The notes under the pieces: model-generated | Databases searched by the model: none | Seen by the model: only the letters and a program-made list of their open reading frames with translations | Told to the model about the DNA's origin: nothing | Source: an uncultured bacterium | GTDB lineage: Bacteria > Bacillota_A > Clostridia > Oscillospirales > Oscillospiraceae | NCBI GenBank assembly: GCA_945917385.1 | Contig: CAMEHJ010000066.1 | Coordinates: 1-6,562, forward strand | DNA: 6,562 bases | Direction of reading: 5' to 3' | Translations under genes and position numbers: made by a program | Shown here: piece after piece, positions 1 to 5,660 of the stretch | Position numbering within the stretch: the first letter of the stretch is position 1 | Layout: the number at the start of each line of letters is the position of its first letter

Positions 1-2
1 TG

Positions 3-1304
3 CAGCTTCGCCTTTTCGGTGAGGCAGTCAGAGTAATTTCCGAAAAGCCGCATGAAGGCGGTATGTCCTCGTTCAAGGCGCTGATGGTGTCCACAGCCTC
101 CCGTGTCGGCACCGGCAACATTGTCGGCGTTGCGACGGCCATCTGTCTCGGCGGCTTCGGCGCGGCGATGTGGATGTGGATAATCGCGCTTATCGGCATG
201 GCCTCCGCCTTTGTTGAAAGCACGCTTGCCCAGATATACAAGCGCCGCGATAAGGACGGCTCAAGCTACGGCGGCCCCGCGTACTACATTGAGGATGCGC
301 TGCATAACCGCGGCCTTGCCTGCGCGTTTGCGTTTTTTCTCATAATCACCTATTCCTTTGGTTTTAATCTTCTCTGCTCGTATAATATTCAGGACTCCTT
401 CAAGGCATATCCCTTCTATAACCCCTCCGTCACCCCGTGGATAATCGGCGCCGTGTTCGCCGTCATCGTATTCTGGTGTCTCGTCGGCGGCGGCAAGCGC
501 GTTGCAAACGTCGCAAGCTCCGTTGTGCCGGTTATGGGTCTTGTCTATGTTATCGTCTCTCTCGTCATCGTCTTTGCCAATATATCTCTCATCCCTGCGG
601 TCTTTGCCGAGATCGTGCGCGACGCTTTCGACTTCAGGGCCATCTTCGGCGGCGTTGCCGGTTCGTGCATGACTTACGGCATCAAGCGCGGCCTGTACTC
701 CAACGAGGCGGGCGTAGGCTCCGCCCCGAACGCGGCGGCTGCTGCTGATGTCTCCCACCCGGTAAAGCAGGGTCTTGTGCAGATGTTCTCCGTATTTCTT
801 GACACGATCGTTATCTGCACCGCCACCGCACTCATGTGTATGTGCTCCGGCGTCGCTCCCTCTGCCGATATTGCGGGCGTGCGCTATGTCCAGCTTGCGG
901 CCTCCACCCTGTTCGGCTCCGGCTTCGGCACCGTTTTTGTCACCTTCTCTCTGATTCTCTTCGGGTTCACCACGCTCATCGGCAATCTCTACTACTGCGA
1001 CAATGCCATCGCTTTTCTGAACCGCAATAAGCGGCCCTCCAAAAAAGTCATGCTCATCTTCTACATATTCGATGCGCTGGTTATTTTTGTAGGCGCGGGT
1101 ATCTCTATGTCCGCTGCGTGGGCGATCGCGGATATCACGATGGCGTTCATGTGCTTTGTCAACATTCCCGCCTGCGTTGTGCTCGGCAAGGTCGTTTACA
1201 AGGCTCTTGATGACTACTGCAGCCAGAAGGCCGAGGGCCGCAACCCAGTATTCAAAGCGAAGAATATCGGAATGGATGACAGCGCACTCGATTTCTGGAA
1301 ATAA
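3..1304 (+). CDS. Sodium:alanine symporter family (AGCS) protein, 5'-truncated by the window edge
   Basis: Integral membrane carrier of the AGCS family (alanine/glycine:cation symporters, APC superfamily), which imports small amino acids with Na+ or H+. The frame is open from base 3 with no stop. The 20 codons before the first in-window ATG (63) already read like the family (QLRLFGEAVRVISEK), so ATG 63 is internal and the start lies upstream. Family marks are the ASRVGTGNIVGVATAI segment (from about base 96), GSSYGGPAYYIEDA (near 258-300), and NEAGVGSAPNAAAAAD (702-749), the conserved ion/substrate-binding region. About ten hydrophobic segments follow one another. The tail, with NPVF and a final DFWK, matches the usual AGCS C-terminus. 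The 433 visible codons leave only roughly the first 30-50 residues missing. Substrate cannot be told from sequence; alanine, glycine and glutamine carriers all occur in the family. It reads toward the met unit, which has its own promoter. Confidence 0.93.
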   Translation, partial: QLRLFGEAVRVISEKPHEGGMSSFKALMVSTASRVGTGNIVGVATAICLGGFGAAMWMWIIALIGMASAFVESTLAQIYKRRDKDGSSYGGPAYYIEDALHNRGLACAFAFFLIITYSFGFNLLCSYNIQDSFKAYPFYNPSVTPWIIGAVFAVIVFWCLVGGGKRVANVASSVVPVMGLVYVIVSLVIVFANISLIPAVFAEIVRDAFDFRAIFGGVAGSCMTYGIKRGLYSNEAGVGSAPNAAAAADVSHPVKQGLVQMFSVFLDTIVICTATALMCMCSGVAPSADIAGVRYVQLAASTLFGSGFGTVFVTFSLILFGFTTLIGNLYYCDNAIAFLNRNKRPSKKVMLIFYIFDALVIFVGAGISMSAAWAIADITMAFMCFVNIPACVVLGKVVYKALDDYCSQKAEGRNPVFKAKNIGMDDSALDFWK

Positions 1305-1311
1305 AAAGTTT

Positions 1312-1337
1312 AGGGAAATACCGAAAATCTTTTCCCT
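1312..1337 (+). terminator. Weak hairpin after the symporter gene
   Basis: AGGGAAA (1312-1318) can pair with TTTCCCT (1331-1337) around a 12-base loop, starting eight bases after the symporter stop. No T tract follows directly (the next bases are CGCTTCAGC), so it is at best a poor intrinsic terminator. Symporter transcripts may read through into the met leader. Confidence 0.3.
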
Positions 1338-1369
1338 CGCTTCAGCAATTTTATTAGTTAAATTCACTA

Positions 1370-1398
1370 TTGACTTTATATGACAGGAAGACTATAAT
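1370..1398 (+). promoter_or_regulatory. Sigma-A-type promoter of the met leader and metNIQ
   Basis: TTGACT (1370-1375, five of six consensus bases) and TATAAT (1393-1398, perfect) are separated by exactly 17 bases. Transcription would start near A1405, leaving about 25 nt before the leader ORF start codon, just enough for its ribosome binding site. The leader ORF is therefore the first translated element on the transcript. Confidence 0.85.
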
Positions 1399-1429
1399 TC
1401 AGCCATACTTTTGAAAGGAGACGGGTCTA

Positions 1430-1537
1430 ATGCGTAACATCAATGTCAACAGCATGATGATGGATATGATGTACATGTGCAGCATGTGCATGATGATGCG
1501 CGCCCAAAAATACGACTCGCCTTGTTTCATATCCTGA
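1430..1537 (+). CDS. Met/Cys-rich leader peptide of 35 aa, candidate attenuator sensor for metNIQ
   Basis: A short ORF with a strong Shine-Dalgarno (AAAGGAG, 1414-1420, nine bases before ATG 1430) ends at TGA 1535-1537. Eleven of 35 residues are Met and three are Cys. Residues 9-23 read MMMDMMYMCSMCMMM: ten Met and two Cys codons in fifteen. There is no signal peptide, membrane helix or recognisable domain. It sits between a promoter and an intrinsic terminator and just ahead of metN, so the natural reading is a regulatory leader peptide. Ribosomes short of Met-tRNA would stall in the ATG run (1454-1498) and alter folding of the RNA downstream; with ample methionine they would reach the stop and let the terminator form. 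The Cys codons could add a second sulfur-amino-acid input. A metal-binding micropeptide is the alternative, but nothing nearby supports it. The ORF and ribosome binding site are seen directly; the regulatory role is inferred. Confidence 0.8.
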   Translation: MRNINVNSMMMDMMYMCSMCMMMRAQKYDSPCFIS

Positions 1538-1560
1538 ATTAATCTACTTAATCAACAGGC
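1519..1560 (+). promoter_or_regulatory. Candidate antiterminator of the met leader
   Basis: GCCTTGTT (1519-1526) can pair with AACAGGC (1554-1560), seven base pairs with one bulged T, enclosing a small hairpin of ATTAA (1538-1542) with TTAAT (1548-1552). The 3' half, 1554-1560, is the base of the terminator's 5' arm, so the two structures exclude one another. The 5' half lies about 20 nt beyond the last Met codon of the run. It would be free when a ribosome stalls there, and covered when a ribosome sits at the stop codon 1535. The pairing is short and was found by eye, without energy calculation. Confidence 0.5.
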
Positions 1561-1597
1561 TCTGAAAACATCGTGAGTTTTCAGAGCCTGTTTTTTT
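1554..1597 (+). terminator. Intrinsic terminator (attenuator) ahead of metN
   Basis: CAGGCTCTGAAAAC (1556-1569) and GTTTTCAGAGCCTG (1577-1590) form a perfect 14-bp stem, or 16 bp when A1554-A1555 pair with T1591-T1592. The loop is ATCGTGA and a run of seven T follows (1591-1597). The hairpin lies after the leader promoter and before the metN ribosome binding site, so as it stands it would stop transcripts before the operon. That position requires conditional readthrough if metNIQ is to be expressed from the promoter at 1370-1398. Confidence 0.92.
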
Positions 1598-1620
1598 GTC
1601 AGAAAGGATGTCCGCCAAAC

Positions 1621-2610
1621 ATGATAGAGCTCCAGGGTCTGAGCAAAACCTTCCACACCGCAAACGGCACCGTTGAGGCGCTGCAGGATATCAGCATCAC
1701 GATAAACGACGGTGAGATATTCGGCATCATCGGTCTTTCCGGCGCGGGAAAATCCACTCTCGTCCGCTGTATAAATCTTCTCGAACGCCCCACAAGCGGC
1801 AAGGTCATCATCGACGGGAAGAATCTTACGGATATGCCGCAGAGAGAACTTCTCAATATGCGCAGGAGCATTTCAATGATATTTCAGGGCTTCAATCTGC
1901 TTGAGCAGCGCAATGTCCTCAAAAATGTCTGCTTCCCGCTTGAGATTTCCGGCTGGAAATCTCAGGACGCGAAGGCAAGGGCGGAGGAGCTTTTGAAGAT
2001 AGTCGGGCTGTCCGACAGGAAAAACGCCTACCCCTCCCAGCTCTCCGGCGGTCAGAAGCAGCGCGTCGCCATCGCAAGAGCCCTTGCAACCAAGCCCAAA
2101 TACCTCCTCTGCGACGAGGCGACCAGTGCCCTTGACCCGAACACAACCCGTTCGATTCTGGAGCTGCTGCGCACGATAAACGACACGATGGGCGTTACGA
2201 TAGTCGTTATCACCCACGAGATGAAGGTTATCGACCAGATATGCGACCGCGTCGCCGTCATAGACAACAGCCGCATTGCAGAGCTTGGCAAGGTGAGCGA
2301 CGTGTTCACCAATCCCCGCTCCGACATCGCAAGAGAGCTTATCCTCCCGCAGGACAGAGCCGCGCTCGACACCACCGGCGGCAAGAAGCTCCGCCTCATC
2401 TTCGACGGGCAGAGCACCCGCGAGCCGGTAATCGCAAAGATGATACTGGACTGTCAGGCGCCCGTAAGCATCCTCTTTGCCGATACACGCGAGTATGAGG
2501 GCGCGATCTACGGCCACACGATAGTCGAGCTTCCCGCCGACGAAAGACAGGCGGACAAGGTTTTAAGCTGGGTAAAAAACAGCGGACTTTCATGGAAGGA
2601 GGAAAACTGA
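1621..2610 (+). CDS. metN: Methionine ABC transporter ATP-binding protein MetN
   Basis: Cytoplasmic ATPase that powers methionine uptake with MetI and MetQ (MUT family). From ATG 1621 the protein has 329 residues, close to the family's usual length. Visible motifs are Walker A GLSGAGKST (38-46), Q-loop Q89, signature LSGGQ (141-145), Walker B YLLCDE (161-166) with catalytic E166, and switch H199. Residues from about 255 to the end match the C-terminal NIL domain, which in characterised MetN proteins binds methionine and inhibits transport when internal methionine is high. The start is chosen for the ribosome binding site AAAGGA (1603-1608) and because MIELQGLSKTF is the normal N-terminus. An in-frame GTG at 1573 lies in the terminator loop and is implausible. 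The gene is first in metNIQ and is probably controlled by the attenuator just upstream. Confidence 0.96.
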   Translation: MIELQGLSKTFHTANGTVEALQDISITINDGEIFGIIGLSGAGKSTLVRCINLLERPTSGKVIIDGKNLTDMPQRELLNMRRSISMIFQGFNLLEQRNVLKNVCFPLEISGWKSQDAKARAEELLKIVGLSDRKNAYPSQLSGGQKQRVAIARALATKPKYLLCDEATSALDPNTTRSILELLRTINDTMGVTIVVITHEMKVIDQICDRVAVIDNSRIAELGKVSDVFTNPRSDIARELILPQDRAALDTTGGKKLRLIFDGQSTREPVIAKMILDCQAPVSILFADTREYEGAIYGHTIVELPADERQADKVLSWVKNSGLSWKEEN

Positions 2611-3288
2611 ATGCTCTCCGAAATGTTTTTCAAGCTCTGGGCGAAAGGTTTAATTCAGCTCGGCATTTTTGAGACGCTGTACATGACGGTCATCTCCTCC
2701 TTTTTCGCCTATCTCATCGGCCTGCCCCTCGGCATCATTCTCAGCGTTACTGACCGGAACGGTATCCGCCCGACCCCTTGGGTCAACCGGATTTTAGGCT
2801 TCATAGTCAACTTCTTCCGCAGCATCCCCTTCGTTATCCTGATGGTAGCCATGCTCCCGGTGGCAAAGTTCATCCTCGGCAAGAGCCTCGGCAACGGCGC
2901 CGTCATCGTCATGCTGATCATCGCCGCCGCCCCCTATGTGGCGCGAATGGTTGAAGGCTCCATAAAGGAGGTCAATGCGGGCGTTATTGAGGCGGCACAG
3001 TCCATGGGCTGCACAAACCTCCAGATAATCATGAAGGTTCTGCTCCCTGAGGCAAAGCCCGCGCTCATCCACGGCGCTGTGATCTCCATGGTCACTATCC
3101 TCGGCTACTCCGCCATGGCAGCTACGATCGGCGGCACCGGCCTCGGGCAGATAGCCATTATCTACGGGCACCAGCGCAGCAATGCGGATATCACATGGAT
3201 ATGCGTGTTCCTGACTGTAATTATAGTGCAGGTAATCCAAATCGTCGGCACCTACATTGCCAGAAAGACCGACAAGCGCATCAAGTGA
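2611..3288 (+). CDS. metI: Methionine ABC transporter permease MetI
   Basis: Membrane-spanning subunit of the methionine importer (binding-protein-dependent permease family), 225 residues, the normal MetI size. Hydrophobic segments lie near residues 18-46, 62-85, 95-113, 150-185 and 195-216, consistent with about five helices. The cytoplasmic EAA loop, which docks on MetN, is visible as EAAQSMGCTNLQIIMKVLLP (127-146). The ATG directly follows the metN stop (TGA 2608-2610) with no gap. Its ribosome binding site AAGGAGG (2596-2602) lies inside the end of metN, so translation of the two is probably coupled. No oddities. Confidence 0.96.
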   Translation: MLSEMFFKLWAKGLIQLGIFETLYMTVISSFFAYLIGLPLGIILSVTDRNGIRPTPWVNRILGFIVNFFRSIPFVILMVAMLPVAKFILGKSLGNGAVIVMLIIAAAPYVARMVEGSIKEVNAGVIEAAQSMGCTNLQIIMKVLLPEAKPALIHGAVISMVTILGYSAMAATIGGTGLGQIAIIYGHQRSNADITWICVFLTVIIVQVIQIVGTYIARKTDKRIK

Positions 3289-3321
3289 GGTACAAAAGTG
3301 AAAAACCAAAGCATCATCTTC

Positions 3322-3337
3322 ACCGGCCTCTGCCGGT
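3322..3337 (+). other. GC-rich hairpin between metI and metQ
   Basis: ACCGGC (3322-3327) and GCCGGT (3332-3337) form a perfect six-base-pair stem with a CTCT loop, 34 bases after the metI stop. No T tract follows, so it is not a standard terminator. Such hairpins can stabilise or delimit mRNA segments in operons where the binding protein is needed in excess. That role is inference. Confidence 0.4.
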
Positions 3338-3352
3338 TCCGAATGTGTTTCA

Positions 3353-3358
3353 TATAAT
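3353..3358 (+). promoter_or_regulatory. Possible -10 element of an internal metQ promoter
   Basis: A perfect TATAAT lies 70 bases before metQ, in the 140-base metI-metQ gap. No good -35 is found 16-18 bases upstream (the sequence there is around CTGCCGG), and there is no extended -10 TG in the right register. A weak internal promoter would help make more MetQ than MetNI, but chance is also likely in AT-rich DNA. Confidence 0.25.
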
Positions 3359-3428
3359 CCCGAAATCAAATTTATGTAAACCAAATTATTTCAACCATTA
3401 TATGTAAACACAAAAGGAGAAAATCAAA

Positions 3429-4322
3429 ATGAAAAAGTATATTGCCATCCTTCTCACCCTCTCTATCGCTCTCGCATTTGCCGCCTGCGGCAGCTCCGCT
3501 CCCGCTGCTACTTCCGCTCCCGCAGCATCCGAAGCTCCCGCAGCATCCGAAGCTCCCGCAGCGTCTGAAGCACCCGCAGAGCTTGAAAAAATTGTCGTCG
3601 GCGCCACCTCTACTCCCCACGGTGAAATCCTTGAGCAGGTCAAGGACGCACTTGCAGCCGAGGGCTACGAGCTTGATATAGTCATCTACGACGATTACGT
3701 CCTCCCCAACCAGGCACTTGACGAGGGTACTCTCGACGCAAACTACTTCCAGCACACCCCCTACCTCAACTACTTCAATGAGTCCAACGGCACCAACCTC
3801 GTCTCCGCCGCCTCCATCCACTACGAGCCCTTCGGTCTTTACGGCAACGGCATCACAACTGTCGCGGAGATCGCCGACGGCGCTACCATCGTTGTCCCCG
3901 CAGACGGCTCCAACGAGACCCGCGCGCTTCTCCTTCTTGCTCAGGAAGGCCTTGTAGAGCTTGACCCTGCCGTTAACATCGACACCGGCATCACCACGCT
4001 CGACATCGTTGACGCACACGGCTACAATGTCGTCGCCGTTCAGGCAGACACCGTCCCCGCCCAGCTTGCAAACTCCGAAGTCGGCAGCGCGGCCGTCATC
4101 AACGGCAACTACGCACTTGCAGCCGGCCTCCACTGCTCCGACGCTCTCGCAGTTGAGAGCACCGACGGCGACGCCGCCCAGACCTACGCGAACATCATCG
4201 CCTGCCGTGCAGGTGAAGAGAACAGCGAGAAGATCACCGCTCTCGTAAAGGCTCTCACCACCGATGCAGTCAAGGAATACATTGCCAATACCTATAACGG
4301 CGCAGTTGTCGCAATCTTCTGA
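3429..4322 (+). CDS. metQ: Methionine ABC transporter substrate-binding lipoprotein MetQ (NlpA family)
   Basis: Extracellular, lipid-anchored receptor that captures methionine and delivers it to MetI; 297 residues. Residues 1-19 form a lipoprotein signal peptide (MKK then a hydrophobic core) ending AFAAC, with C20 as the lipidated cysteine; Phe at the -3 position is a slightly unusual lipobox. A flexible linker of APAASE-like hexapeptides (24-53) follows. The NlpA/MetQ domain then begins at KIVVGATSTPHGEILEQV and includes DANYFQHTPYLNYFN (103-117) and IHYEPFGLYG (130-139), all typical of the family. The ribosome binding site AAAAGGAG (3412-3419) lies nine bases before the ATG. It is last in metNIQ, after a 140-base gap. 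D-methionine, L-methionine and, in some relatives, cystine-type ligands are known for the family; the metN NIL domain and Met leader favour methionine. Confidence 0.95.
   Translation: MKKYIAILLTLSIALAFAACGSSAPAATSAPAASEAPAASEAPAASEAPAELEKIVVGATSTPHGEILEQVKDALAAEGYELDIVIYDDYVLPNQALDEGTLDANYFQHTPYLNYFNESNGTNLVSAASIHYEPFGLYGNGITTVAEIADGATIVVPADGSNETRALLLLAQEGLVELDPAVNIDTGITTLDIVDAHGYNVVAVQADTVPAQLANSEVGSAAVINGNYALAAGLHCSDALAVESTDGDAAQTYANIIACRAGEENSEKITALVKALTTDAVKEYIANTYNGAVVAIF
3498..3587 (+). repeat. Five 18-bp tandem repeats encoding the MetQ linker
   Basis: Five consecutive 18-base units (3498, 3516, 3534, 3552, 3570) encode APAATS, APAASE, APAASE, APAASE and APAELE. Units two and three are identical in DNA sequence; four differs at a few bases, and one and five are more diverged. 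The repeats form the spacer between the lipidated cysteine and the folded binding domain. Near-identity suggests recent slippage or unequal exchange, so copy number may vary between strains. Confidence 0.85.
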
Positions 4323-4339
4323 TAATCAAATAAAACAAT

Positions 4340-4378
4340 TTCTCCCGTACAGCACAGGCTGTACGGGAGAATCATTTT
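4340..4378 (+). terminator. Intrinsic terminator after metQ
   Basis: TTCTCCCGTACAG (4340-4352) pairs perfectly with CTGTACGGGAGAA (4359-4371) around CACAGG: a 13-bp stem, 17 bases after the metQ stop. The T tract that follows is short and interrupted (TCATTTT). Confidence 0.85.
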
Positions 4379-4411
4379 AAAAATAATTTATTAATTTACA
4401 TAAAATAGGTC

Positions 4412-4440
4412 TTTTATTTTATTGTCGGATATTGTATAAT
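4412..4440 (+). promoter_or_regulatory. Probable promoter of the sortase gene
   Basis: A perfect TATAAT lies at 4435-4440, 81 bases before the sortase start codon, with only a poor -35 (TTTTAT, 4412-4417) at 17-base spacing. It follows the metQ terminator in AT-rich DNA, where a promoter is needed, so a real but weak sigma-A promoter is likely. Confidence 0.55.
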
Positions 4441-4521
4441 TGAACGACACAGAGAACAAAGCAGGTGTTTTTTCGTCTAAGAAACAGCACATGATGCTCT
4501 CATATATTACTCAAAAAAAGG

Positions 4522-5343
4522 ATGGGGATCATTATTAAAAAATCATTGAGAACCGCACTCATCGCAGTATGCGTTGTATTTATTATTATTTTTGCATTCA
4601 GCGCTTATAAAATCGCGTCCACGATCATCGGCTACCGCAAGGCCGCCAAGGAGTACACGGGACTTTCAAACCAGTTTGTCGTCACCGTCTCTCCCTCACC
4701 CACGCCCTCTGTCACTCCCGGCACGGGAGAAGCGCCCGAATCCACCGAGCCTGTTAAAGAAGTTTTCCCCTTCAAGGTGGACTTTGAGACACTCAGACAG
4801 ACCAGCAAGGACGCCGTCGGCTGGATTTACAGCGAGAATACGCCCATCAACTATCCCATCGTCTACGGCGAGGACAACGTCTTTTATCTTGAGCATCTTC
4901 ATAACGGCGACTTCAACCTCAACGGCTCCATTTTCATCGACTGCCGGGAGCCTGCGGATTTCTCCTGCAAGAACACCGTTATCTACGGCCACAACATGAA
5001 CGACGGCTCCATGTTCGCAAGCCTCAGAAAGTACCGCGACGCAGCCTACTACCCGGAGCACCCCTGTCTCTACATCGCGACCCCTGATAAGTATTACCGC
5101 GTTGACATCGTTGCGGGGCTTATCACAGAGTCTACCTCCTACATCTACGCCTTTGACTTTGAGACGGAGGAGCAGTTCCTCGCGTACATAGAGTCGGCAA
5201 AGGCATCCTCCACCTTCCAGTCCGATGTTGAGGTGGATGTCGATGATCAGATCGTCACTCTCTCCACCTGCACCTATGAGATTGACAACGGCCGCTATGT
5301 CATCATCGGCAAGCTGGTCGAGTGCGCGCCGCCCGAAGGCTGA
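4522..5343 (+). CDS. srtB: Class B sortase
   Basis: Membrane-anchored cysteine transpeptidase that cleaves a C-terminal sorting signal on secreted proteins and joins them to the cell wall or to other subunits. The 273-residue protein has a basic N-terminus and one membrane helix (about 10-30). A Ser/Thr/Pro-rich spacer follows (56-78), then the sortase barrel. The catalytic residues are visible: His157 in NTVIYGHNM, Cys250 in TLSTC, and Arg258 in NGRYVIIGKL. The helix-containing insert between the His and Cys strands (about 213-231) fits class B rather than class A. No protein with a sorting signal is encoded nearby, so the substrate is unknown. The start is somewhat uncertain: ATG 4522 has AAAAAAAGG abutting it with no spacer, and no other ATG/GTG/TTG lies between it and the upstream in-frame stop at 4492-4494. 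Confidence 0.93.
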   Translation: MGIIIKKSLRTALIAVCVVFIIIFAFSAYKIASTIIGYRKAAKEYTGLSNQFVVTVSPSPTPSVTPGTGEAPESTEPVKEVFPFKVDFETLRQTSKDAVGWIYSENTPINYPIVYGEDNVFYLEHLHNGDFNLNGSIFIDCREPADFSCKNTVIYGHNMNDGSMFASLRKYRDAAYYPEHPCLYIATPDKYYRVDIVAGLITESTSYIYAFDFETEEQFLAYIESAKASSTFQSDVEVDVDDQIVTLSTCTYEIDNGRYVIIGKLVECAPPEG

Positions 5344-5366
5344 GCGCCGTCTTATCACAATAACGT

Positions 5367-5403
5367 AAAAATACCTGATGCTGAATCGGCATCAGGTATT
5401 TTT
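5367..5403 (+). terminator. Intrinsic terminator after the sortase gene, possibly bidirectional
   Basis: AAAAATACCTGATGC (5367-5381) and GCATCAGGTATTTTT (5389-5403) form a perfect 15-bp stem around TGAATCG. It starts 23 bases after the sortase stop. The T5 at the 3' end and A5 at the 5' end let it act on both strands, as a back-up for the convergent rpsU transcript. Confidence 0.9.
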
Positions 5404-5408
5404 GCTGC

Positions 5409-5444
5409 ATAAAGATTAAAAGGGACTGCAAAAGCAGTCCCTTT
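5409..5444 (-). terminator. Intrinsic terminator of rpsU
   Basis: On the minus strand, AAAGGGACTGC pairs with GCAGTCCCTTT (plus-strand 5419-5429 and 5434-5444) around a four-base loop, 11 bp, eight bases past the rpsU stop. The stem end runs into TTTTAATCTTT on the minus strand, a usable U-rich tract. Confidence 0.85.
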
Positions 5445-5452
5445 AATGTTAA

Positions 5453-5638
5453 TCAGTAGTAACGCTTATTCTTGTTCTTGCGGGCAGCCTCGGACTTCTT
5501 GCGGCGCTTAACGCTGGGGCTCTGGTAGTACTCCTTCTTTCTCAGATCTGCCAGAACGCCGGACTTGGCGCAGCTGCGTTTGAATCTCTTTAAAGCATTG
5601 TCCAGAGACTCATTCTCCTTGACGTAGATTTCAGACAT
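5453..5638 (-). CDS. rpsU: Small ribosomal subunit protein bS21
   Basis: Small basic protein of the 30S subunit, which sits near the 3' end of 16S rRNA and helps mRNA engagement at initiation. It has 61 residues, starts [19 protein letters not shown] and ends in a Lys/Arg-rich tail ([19 protein letters not shown]), the standard Firmicute bS21 form and length. The start at 5636-5638 is fixed by the long Shine-Dalgarno GGAGGGAGGG (5645-5654 on the plus strand), six bases away. The frame stays open upstream to a GTG at 5753-5755, but that extension has no ribosome binding site and does not resemble bS21. The gene is monocistronic between its own promoter and terminator, convergent with the sortase gene, and downstream of leuS on the same strand. 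Confidence 0.96.
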   Translation of the reverse strand: MSEIYVKENESLDNALKRFKRSCAKSGVLADLRKKEYYQSPSVKRRKKSEAARKNKNKRYY

Positions 5639-5660
5639 GTATTTCCCTCCCTCCAAATAC
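5639..5660 (-). promoter_or_regulatory. Hairpin with the rpsU Shine-Dalgarno as its loop
   Basis: On the minus strand GTATTT (plus 5655-5660) and AAATAC (plus 5639-5644) are perfect complements that flank exactly the ten-base Shine-Dalgarno GGAGGGAGGG; the stem ends at the base before the ATG. A second small hairpin, CGCC-GTCA-GGCG (plus 5660-5671), abuts it upstream. The inverted repeat is seen directly. A role in presenting or masking the ribosome binding site, by temperature, ribosome or bS21 itself, is inference. Confidence 0.55.

Noticed and set aside
1573..1620. GTG 1573 as an upstream start giving MetN 16 extra residues
   Set aside because: It lies inside the loop of the intrinsic terminator with no ribosome binding site, and the extension would be encoded by the hairpin arm and T tract. 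ATG 1621 has AAAGGA upstream and gives the normal MetN N-terminus.
1399..1620. SAM-I (S-box) riboswitch or T-box leader ahead of metN
   Set aside because: These are the usual devices for Firmicute methionine genes, but I see neither the conserved S-box core nor the T-box AGGGTGG-type motif, and most of the leader is occupied by the Met-rich ORF and the terminator.
3298..3357. 19-codon GTG-started ORF after metI with GAGG upstream
   Set aside because: It is short, has no composition bias or recognisable feature, and overlaps the GC hairpin; it is probably chance.
3372..4133. Long minus-strand open frame opposite metQ, and similar long frames opposite the symporter and leuS
   Set aside because: They are shadows caused by strong C/G-ending codon preference in the real genes. 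They lack ribosome binding sites and encode low-complexity sequence unlike any family.
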